Position numbers and translations under genes: made by a program. From Dehalococcoidia bacterium (GTDB lineage Bacteria > Chloroflexota > Dehalococcoidia > UBA3495): a stretch of DNA of 28,314 nucleotides. The notes below the pieces were generated by a model. It was not told the DNA's origin, made no database searches, and saw nothing but the letters and a program-made list of their open reading frames with translations. Positions 22,658 to 28,314 of this stretch are shown in pieces. The stretch spans positions 1 to 28,314 of the forward strand of contig JAPKDE010000012.1 in assembly GCA_028822675.1 (NCBI GenBank), read 5' to 3'. Numbering within the stretch: position 1 is the first letter of the stretch; every line of letters begins with the position of its first letter.

Positions 22658-24374
22658 CTTTTTAGAGATTGGACTTGAAGCAGGCAAACGCTGGCAGGAA
22701 CTGAACGCCGGCGAACGGCCTTGGATTCGCATTGGCACCGCCCTCTGCGGTGAGGCTGCCGGTGCATTTGAAATTGCCGACGCCGTTGAAGAAGCGCTGG
22801 AAAATCAAGGCGTTGCCGCCACTGTCAGCCGCGTGGGCTGCCTGGGCCTCTGTTTTGCCGAGCCATTATTGGATGTGCAACTACCCGGTGGACACCGCAT
22901 CTTCTACGCCAACGTAGACACAGAGAGCGTATCTGAGATTATCTCCGCTCACGTTGTCGGTGGTGTGCCCGTCACGGCTAAGGCCTTGGGTTATATTGCC
23001 CAGGAAGGTAGCACCGCGCCGGTACCTGATGGCATCCCAGACCTGAACCAACACCCCATGAAAGCTTGGGAGAACCGCATAGTTCTCCGTAACGCCGGTA
23101 ATATAGACCCATTTGATATCTACCAGTACATTGCCAACGGCGGCTACCAGGCATTGCACAAGTCTCTGACCGAACTCAACCGAGAAGAAACCCTGAATGA
23201 GGTCAAGGCTTCCGGGCTTAGAGGCCGCGGCGGCGCTGCTTTTCCGACAGCCACCAAGTGGAGCTTTTTGGCGGGAAACCCTGCCCCTGAAAAATTCGTC
23301 CTCTGCAACTGCGAAGAAGGCGACCCCGGCGCGTTCAACGACAAGAACATCCTGGAAAGTGACCCCAATACCCTGGTGGAAGGGGTGATTATTGCCGGGT
23401 ATGCCACCGGCGCGTCGAAGGGTTACATATTCATACGACACGGCCATGATGGACCTATTAATCGGTGCCGCGCTGCGGTTGACCAAGCCCGAGAACTGGG
23501 TTTCTTGGGCGAGAACATTATGGGCACTGACTTCAGCTACGAGATTGAAATTGCCCTCACCGGAGACTCCTACGTGGCCGGTGAAGAATCGGCACTGATG
23601 GAAGCCATTGAAGGCAAACGAGCGATGCCTCGTTTCAGGCCACCGTTCCCGGCTCAGGTTGGCCTATTTGGCAAACCCACCAACATCAACAACGTGAAAA
23701 CTCTGTCATACGTCCCGGAAATTGTCTCCAAGGGCGGCGAATGGTTTGCCAGCATCGGCCATGAAACCAGCACCGGAACTGTCATCCTCTGTTTGTCGGG
23801 CAACCTGAAGTACACCGGGATGATTGAAGTCCCCCTTGGCATGAACCTCAAAGATGTCATCTACAAGGCTGCCGGCGGAATGAAAGAGGGCAAAACCCTG
23901 AAGTTCCTCCAGACTGGAGGGCCGTTGGGCGGCGTCTTGGGCGCTGATAATATCGACGTTTTATTGGACTTTGAAGTCCTACGGGCTGCTGGGGCCATCG
24001 TTGGTTCTGGTGGCCTGATTGCTGCTGACGATAGCACCTGTATCGTCGACCTGACCCGGTCACTGATCGCCTTCTGCCAATACGAATCTTGCGGCAAGTG
24101 TTTCCCCTGCCGGATGGGTATGAGTCACCTGCTTGAAGTCTTGGAGCGGCTCTGTCGCTTGGGAGGCACAACTGATGACCTGGCCCTGATGCAGAAGATT
24201 GGCGTCAATATGCAGGCCGGTTCCCTCTGTGGTCACGGACAGCTTGGATTTAACCCTGTATCTTCGGCTCTTCGCTACTTTGGGCCGGAGTTTGATAAGC
24301 ACATCGTGGATCATACCTGTCCCACGGGCACCTGCTTGGAGCCCAGTTACTCTCCGGCGCAATCGCGTCGCTAA
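22647..24374 (+). CDS. nuoF: NADH dehydrogenase subunit F-like flavoprotein
   Basis: This 575-aa subunit holds the NADH site, FMN and one [4Fe-4S] cluster. An N-terminal thioredoxin-like domain (about residues 25-100; GTALCGEAAGA, VGCLGLCFAEP) precedes the NuoF core. The core has the FMN loop LRGRGGAAFPTATKW (about 191-205), CNCEEGDPGAF and EGKRAMPRFRPPFP. The C-terminal cluster ligands are Cys482, Cys485, Cys488 (SCGKCFPC) and Cys528 (AGSLCGHGQLG). The ATG at 22647 is chosen over a TTG at 22632 because it begins at a usual codon and leaves a short 11-nt overlap with nuoE. The long form with an N-terminal domain is as in HndC- or FdsB-type soluble enzymes. Confidence 0.92.
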   Translation: MPSSFLEIGLEAGKRWQELNAGERPWIRIGTALCGEAAGAFEIADAVEEALENQGVAATVSRVGCLGLCFAEPLLDVQLPGGHRIFYANVDTESVSEIISAHVVGGVPVTAKALGYIAQEGSTAPVPDGIPDLNQHPMKAWENRIVLRNAGNIDPFDIYQYIANGGYQALHKSLTELNREETLNEVKASGLRGRGGAAFPTATKWSFLAGNPAPEKFVLCNCEEGDPGAFNDKNILESDPNTLVEGVIIAGYATGASKGYIFIRHGHDGPINRCRAAVDQARELGFLGENIMGTDFSYEIEIALTGDSYVAGEESALMEAIEGKRAMPRFRPPFPAQVGLFGKPTNINNVKTLSYVPEIVSKGGEWFASIGHETSTGTVILCLSGNLKYTGMIEVPLGMNLKDVIYKAAGGMKEGKTLKFLQTGGPLGGVLGADNIDVLLDFEVLRAAGAIVGSGGLIAADDSTCIVDLTRSLIAFCQYESCGKCFPCRMGMSHLLEVLERLCRLGGTTDDLALMQKIGVNMQAGSLCGHGQLGFNPVSSALRYFGPEFDKHIVDHTCPTGTCLEPSYSPAQSRR

Positions 24375-24439
24375 ACCCCAATCAACTTATGACCGGCCCA
24401 ATGGCGAAAGCCCGGCTGGCGAGATATAGAGGCTGCTGA

Positions 24440-27262
24440 ATGGCCGACGAAATTACAATTACATTTGATGGCAAAGAGGTCAAAACCCAACCGGGCAAGA
24501 TGGTATTGGAAGCAGCCATCGATGCCGGGGTTTACGTTCCCTACCTGTGCTATCACCCCGGATTGAAGTCATACGGTGCCTGCCGCATGTGTGTGGTCAG
24601 TGTAGAAGGCCAACGGGGTTTCCCCGCCGCCTGCACCCTGCCGGTGGCGGATGGTATGAAGGTTCAGACCGAGTCCACCGAAGTTAACGATCTACGCAAG
24701 TCGGTTATGGAGATGCTCATTGCGGAGCATCCCAGCGGCTGCCTTACATGTCACCGCGTTGACATCTGCGGCCCCACTGATGTCTGCCTGCGCCACGTGT
24801 CGGTCAACGACCGCTGTGTTACCTGTCCCAAGAATGAACGCTGCGAACTAAAAGACACTGTCCGTTACCTGGGCATGGAACTGGAATCGCCGCTGCAGTA
24901 CAAGTACCGGCAGATTCCCCTGGAAGTGGCAGACCCATTCTACGACCGTGATTACAACCTGTGTATCGTCTGCGCCCGGTGCGTCCGTGCCTGTGAGGAA
25001 CTGCGCGGTGACGACGCCATTGGCATGACTGAACGCAGCGGACAAGCCCTGGTGGGCACGTCATTTGGCACATCCCTCTTGGAATCGGGCTGCGAGTTTT
25101 GCGGAGCCTGTATCGACGTCTGCCCGGTAGGGGCCTTGGTCGAACGCGACCACAAATGGGACAAACCACTCACGGTAGAGCGGTCAATCTGCCCGCTGTG
25201 CCCGGTGGGTTGTCAGATGAACATTGAATACGACGGCGACGGCGTATTGATTCGGGCCATTCCAGAGATTAATTCTCCAGCCAACCATGGCCAGGCCTGC
25301 TTCAAGGGTAAGTTTGGTCTCCAGTTCGTCAACGACAAGAGCCGGTTGCAGACGCCTTTGGTGCGTCGTGACGGTCAGCTGGTCGAAGCCACCTGGGACG
25401 AAGCCCTAGACGTAGTCGCATCTCGATTAGCTGACTATTCGGGGGAGTCGTTCGCGTTCCTGACTTCGCCAAACAGTACCAACGAAGAACTCTATCTGGC
25501 CCAGAAGTTTGCTCGAACGGCCATGAAGTCCAACAACGTGGACCAGACTTCTAACACTCAACCAGACCTGACGCCGGGACTTGAGCAATCCCTGGGTTAC
25601 GCCGGAGCGACCAACCCCATCTGGGACCTGGAGCAATCCGGCTGCATCATAGTATTCAACAGCAATGTCACGGAAGAGCATAACGTGGTTGGCGTGCCCA
25701 TCAAACGGGCCGCTCGTAAGAACACCAAACTGGTGGTAATCGACTCTCGGGAAGTCGAGCTGACTCGCTATGCCCACGTCTGGCTCCGACCAGCCCCCGG
25801 CACCGAGCAACTGCTGCTCGGTGGACTCCTGAAATCAGTGGTTGACCAAGGATTCCAGAAAGACGAATGGCTGGCTGAGAACTGCGAAAGCCCGGCTACT
25901 TTGTTGTACGCCCTAAGCGCTCTGAACCTGAACGAAATATCTAAGATCACCCAGGTAGACACTTCAGATATCGCCGAGGCCGCACGGCTTTATGGTGAGG
26001 CTGAGGCAAGTGCCTTGGTTTACGCACTGGATAACATTCAACAGTCTCAGGCTAGAGATTGTGTTCTGTCCTTGGTGAACCTGGCATTGGTGACCGGAAA
26101 TATCGGCAAGGCTGCTGCGGGTATCTATCCCCTGCGTCAGGGCGCCAACGAACAGGGAGCATCCGACGTGGGTTGCGTCCCCAATCGGCTGCCCGGATAC
26201 CGCCGAGTCTCCAATGCGGAAGACCGTCAGGCCCTTGAAACCCTCTGGGATACATCTATTCCTGATGCGCCCGGACTGGGATTGGCCAAGATTATAGAAA
26301 GCGCTACCGCGGGTCAGGTAAAGTCATTATTCCTGATTGGTGATAGCCCTAATTTCACCAATGGGAAATTGGGTGACGGCCTGTCTGCCCTAGATAAACT
26401 GGAATTCTTAGTGGTCTGTGACTCCTTCTTGAGCGTTGCAGCCCAGCGCGCCGATGTTGTTCTTCCGAGAGCAACGTTCGCGGAGAAAGACGGCACCTAC
26501 ACCAACCTGGAACGGCGCATACAGCGGCTGAAACCGGGTCGTAAACTCCCTGCAGGAGGCGCACGACCAGAATGGCAGGTTATCTGTGAGGTAGCCCGCA
26601 AGATGGGAGCGCCCGGCTTCTTGTTAGCATCACCCTCTGAGACAATGGATGAGATAGCAAAAGTGGCGCCCATGTATGCCAACGTCTCCTACCGGAACCT
26701 GGCAAACCAAGGCGGACTTGTTTTCAAGACCGACATGAAGAGCCCCCAGCCAACTCAGATGATGTACGCCAGCCGGGAAGACCGGGGACTGCAGTGGCCG
26801 GTTGATAACACGGGAAAGGGCACCGGTATCTTGTTTGAAGACGGTTTCAAACTACGCAAAGCAGAGCCCATCACACCGGCGTTTGTCTCGACAGAGGATG
26901 TGTCCAACACCGACTTCCCGCTCTGGTTTGTGCCGGGGCGTGTCTTACTCCAACAGGAACGGGACATAAAGATTGTCAAGGGTCGGGCCAATACCATCCA
27001 GCGCGATGAATTGGTGGAATTGAACCCCGCCGACGCCGCTGCAATGTCCATTCAGGACGGCGGCAAGGTGGTGGTTGAGATGAACATCGGACGGCTTTCC
27101 GGTCTAGCCCATATCAATGAAGCGGTGCCGGTGGGCGTTGTAGCCTCCACAGCCCTTTTCGGACAGTTGGCTGTGGACTTGCAGAGTTCGGAGGAAATGG
27201 AGCCTGCATCCAAGGTGCCGGGACTTGATATTCGCCGAGCCCGAATCAATAAGATCGATTAA
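24440..27262 (+). CDS. NuoG/FdhA-like molybdopterin oxidoreductase subunit without catalytic Cys/Sec
   Basis: This 940-aa protein begins with a [2Fe-2S] domain (Cys37, Cys48, Cys51, Cys65). A His/Cys cluster region follows (His97, Cys101, Cys104, Cys110), with an extra Cys-rich stretch at 116-135. Two 4Fe-4S ferredoxin motifs come next (Cys175-185, Cys218-228). A further [4Fe-4S] (CPLCPVGC from Cys251 and Cys287) opens the molybdopterin domain. Where formate dehydrogenases have the Mo-binding Cys or Sec in HCARLCH, this protein reads DQTSNTQPD, with Gln374 or a neighbour in the key place. It is therefore not expected to be a formate dehydrogenase; a NuoG-like electron-relay role with nuoE and nuoF is more likely. 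The intergenic gap to nuoF is 65 bp. Confidence 0.85.
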   Translation: MADEITITFDGKEVKTQPGKMVLEAAIDAGVYVPYLCYHPGLKSYGACRMCVVSVEGQRGFPAACTLPVADGMKVQTESTEVNDLRKSVMEMLIAEHPSGCLTCHRVDICGPTDVCLRHVSVNDRCVTCPKNERCELKDTVRYLGMELESPLQYKYRQIPLEVADPFYDRDYNLCIVCARCVRACEELRGDDAIGMTERSGQALVGTSFGTSLLESGCEFCGACIDVCPVGALVERDHKWDKPLTVERSICPLCPVGCQMNIEYDGDGVLIRAIPEINSPANHGQACFKGKFGLQFVNDKSRLQTPLVRRDGQLVEATWDEALDVVASRLADYSGESFAFLTSPNSTNEELYLAQKFARTAMKSNNVDQTSNTQPDLTPGLEQSLGYAGATNPIWDLEQSGCIIVFNSNVTEEHNVVGVPIKRAARKNTKLVVIDSREVELTRYAHVWLRPAPGTEQLLLGGLLKSVVDQGFQKDEWLAENCESPATLLYALSALNLNEISKITQVDTSDIAEAARLYGEAEASALVYALDNIQQSQARDCVLSLVNLALVTGNIGKAAAGIYPLRQGANEQGASDVGCVPNRLPGYRRVSNAEDRQALETLWDTSIPDAPGLGLAKIIESATAGQVKSLFLIGDSPNFTNGKLGDGLSALDKLEFLVVCDSFLSVAAQRADVVLPRATFAEKDGTYTNLERRIQRLKPGRKLPAGGARPEWQVICEVARKMGAPGFLLASPSETMDEIAKVAPMYANVSYRNLANQGGLVFKTDMKSPQPTQMMYASREDRGLQWPVDNTGKGTGILFEDGFKLRKAEPITPAFVSTEDVSNTDFPLWFVPGRVLLQQERDIKIVKGRANTIQRDELVELNPADAAAMSIQDGGKVVVEMNIGRLSGLAHINEAVPVGVVASTALFGQLAVDLQSSEEMEPASKVPGLDIRRARINKID

Positions 27263-27348
27263 TACAATTTCGATAAATCTTTGAAAGTCGGATTCAAATT
27301 CGATTTTCAACAACCGTGGCGAAGACCCAAAGTCACTTAGGAGTAATA

Positions 27349-28125
27349 ATGGTAGAGGTAACATCCACGGGGGCAGGCACTCCAGACCTGACCCCAAACC
27401 CAGCGTTTCCCACAGCTAAACTAGTGGAACGCCGACAGGAATGCGATGACCTGATTGTAATCAAACTGGAACCATCTGAAGCATTTGATTTCAAACCCGG
27501 CCAGTATTGCACCCTGGGACTTGGCAAGATAGAGCGGGCTTATTCAATCGTTTCAGCCCCCTACGAGAATTTTCTGGAAATCTTCGTGGAATTGGTACCC
27601 GACGGCGAATTAACCCCCAAGATGTTCGACCTGAAAATCGGGGAAAACATGTCGGTCCGGCCTAGGGCCAAAGGCATTTTCGTCCAGGATAAAAAAGCCC
27701 ACCACCACTTCATGGTCTCCACGGTGACTGGCGTCGCCCCTTATATCAGCATGGTGCGTCAGTACCTCAACGAACTGGAGAACGGAGTAGACCAAGAAAA
27801 ACAGGTCTTTTACATCATGTACGGTGCCAGCTACGTGGATGAAATGACCTACGATGTGGAACTCAATGCACTGGCAGAGAAATATCCAGATGTTGTAAAG
27901 TTTGTGCCCACCATCAGTCGCCCCAGCGAGGCCAAAAACGCTGAGTGGAAAGGTGTTACCGGGCGAGTCAACAACATAGCCGAGGAATACCTCGCAAAAT
28001 TCAATCTCCACAAGGACGACACCAAGGTCTATGCCTGTGGACACCCAGGGATGATTGAAGACATGAAAGAAAAGTTGCCGGGCCAGGGCTGGAACTTCAT
28101 CGAAGAGCGGTTCTGGGCACCCTAA
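27349..28125 (+). CDS. ferredoxin-NADP reductase-like FAD oxidoreductase
   Basis: This 258-aa protein is of the ferredoxin-NADP(+) reductase type. FAD-binding RAYSIVSAP (Arg63, Tyr65, Ser66) and the pyridine-nucleotide loop TVTGVAPYISM (about residues 126-136) are present, followed by ACGHPGMIEDM near residue 229 and an aromatic C-terminus. It probably moves electrons between NAD(P)H and ferredoxin. The start at 27349 is chosen because AGGAG lies 5 nt upstream; a GTG at 27316 adds 11 residues without similarity. Its place behind the nuoEFG-like genes suggests that it serves the same electron-transfer system. Confidence 0.88.
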   Translation: MVEVTSTGAGTPDLTPNPAFPTAKLVERRQECDDLIVIKLEPSEAFDFKPGQYCTLGLGKIERAYSIVSAPYENFLEIFVELVPDGELTPKMFDLKIGENMSVRPRAKGIFVQDKKAHHHFMVSTVTGVAPYISMVRQYLNELENGVDQEKQVFYIMYGASYVDEMTYDVELNALAEKYPDVVKFVPTISRPSEAKNAEWKGVTGRVNNIAEEYLAKFNLHKDDTKVYACGHPGMIEDMKEKLPGQGWNFIEERFWAP

Positions 28126-28165
28126 GAGTTTAGTGAAATTTAAGTAGATTATTATTTCCTAGACC

Positions 28166-28212
28166 GTGAGCTCTTGGACCGCGAATATTATTCGTCAGAC
28201 AAGAGGGCTCAC
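28166..28212 (+). other. long imperfect hairpin between the reductase and mutS
   Basis: GTGAGC (28166-28171) and TCTTG (28172-28176) pair with GCTCAC (28207-28212) and CAAGA (28200-28204), with a 2-nt GG bulge. Inside, CGAAT (28182-28186) pairs with ATTCG (28190-28194). The 11-bp outer stem could end the operon transcript, but no T-run follows, so its role is open. Confidence 0.5.
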
Positions 28213-28282
28213 AAGACGCCAAATTGGTAGTAGAATTGCCGTTGTAATCGACCCCTTGGAATCTGTAGGGCAGGGTTGGGTA

Positions 28283-28314
28283 GTGACGCCGATTCGCAGC
28301 CAATATCTCAAGAT
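28283..28314 (+). CDS. mutS: probable start of DNA mismatch repair protein MutS (partial)
   Basis: The last 32 bp begin with GTG and read MTPIRSQYLK. This fits the usual N-terminus of MutS (M-T-P-x-R-x-Q-Y-L), the mismatch-recognition ATPase. No other start lies close upstream in frame and the ribosome-binding site is weak. Only ten codons are visible, so the call is tentative. Confidence 0.5.
   Translation, partial: MTPIRSQYLK

Noticed and set aside
24440..27262. Annotation as an NAD-dependent formate dehydrogenase alpha subunit
   Set aside because: Overall similarity invites it, but the segment aligned with HCARLCH reads QTSNTQP, without the Mo-binding Cys/Sec or its His.

Overview
The window looks like a chromosomal segment of a free-living bacterium, most likely a Chloroflexota member of the Dehalococcoidia/SAR202 type. 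The reasons are the EF-Tu sequence, the tRNA-Tyr/tRNA-Thr/tuf/rpmG/secE/nusG/rplKAJL block without rpoB behind it, a UGSC-family selenoprotein, and a NuoEFG-like set joined to a ferredoxin-NADP reductase-like protein. No database search was possible, so the taxonomy is an inference. GC content is moderate and GTG/TTG starts are frequent. No mobile element, integrase or CRISPR array was seen.

Left part (1-10800): the 3' end of homoserine dehydrogenase, threonine synthase and GTP cyclohydrolase I, then a FemAB/CelD-like acyltransferase, an MshA-like glycosyltransferase and a DUF502 membrane protein. On either side of a 355-bp gap lie a double-GNAT acetyltransferase (minus strand) and a PIG-L/LmbE deacetylase (plus strand). 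The glycosyltransferase, deacetylase and double-GNAT protein correspond to three of the four mycothiol-type enzymes, which is suggestive but unproven. A DUF885 metallopeptidase-like protein, an EthD-like protein and an S41-family lipoprotein without its catalytic dyad complete this part. A bidirectional terminator closes the region.

Middle (10800-16450, minus strand): a translation operon read leftwards from a near-consensus sigma-70 promoter at 16413-16441. The order is a leader with two terminator-like hairpins, tRNA-Tyr, tRNA-Thr, tuf, rpmG, secE, nusG, rplK, rplA, an L10-leader RNA with an intrinsic terminator, rplJ and rplL. L10 carries an 80-residue acidic tail.

Right part (16450-28314, mainly plus strand): apt, then an MBL-fold hydrolase, a carboxymuconolactone decarboxylase-like protein that overlaps a beta-hydroxyacid dehydrogenase by 257 nt, an unrecognised 344-aa protein, and a selenoprotein with an in-frame UGA and a SECIS-like hairpin. 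A previously easy-to-miss 47-aa glycine-rich membrane protein lies on the minus strand. A nuoE-nuoF-nuoG-like operon with an FNR-like reductase follows; its large subunit lacks the formate-dehydrogenase Cys/Sec. The window ends in what looks like the first ten codons of mutS.
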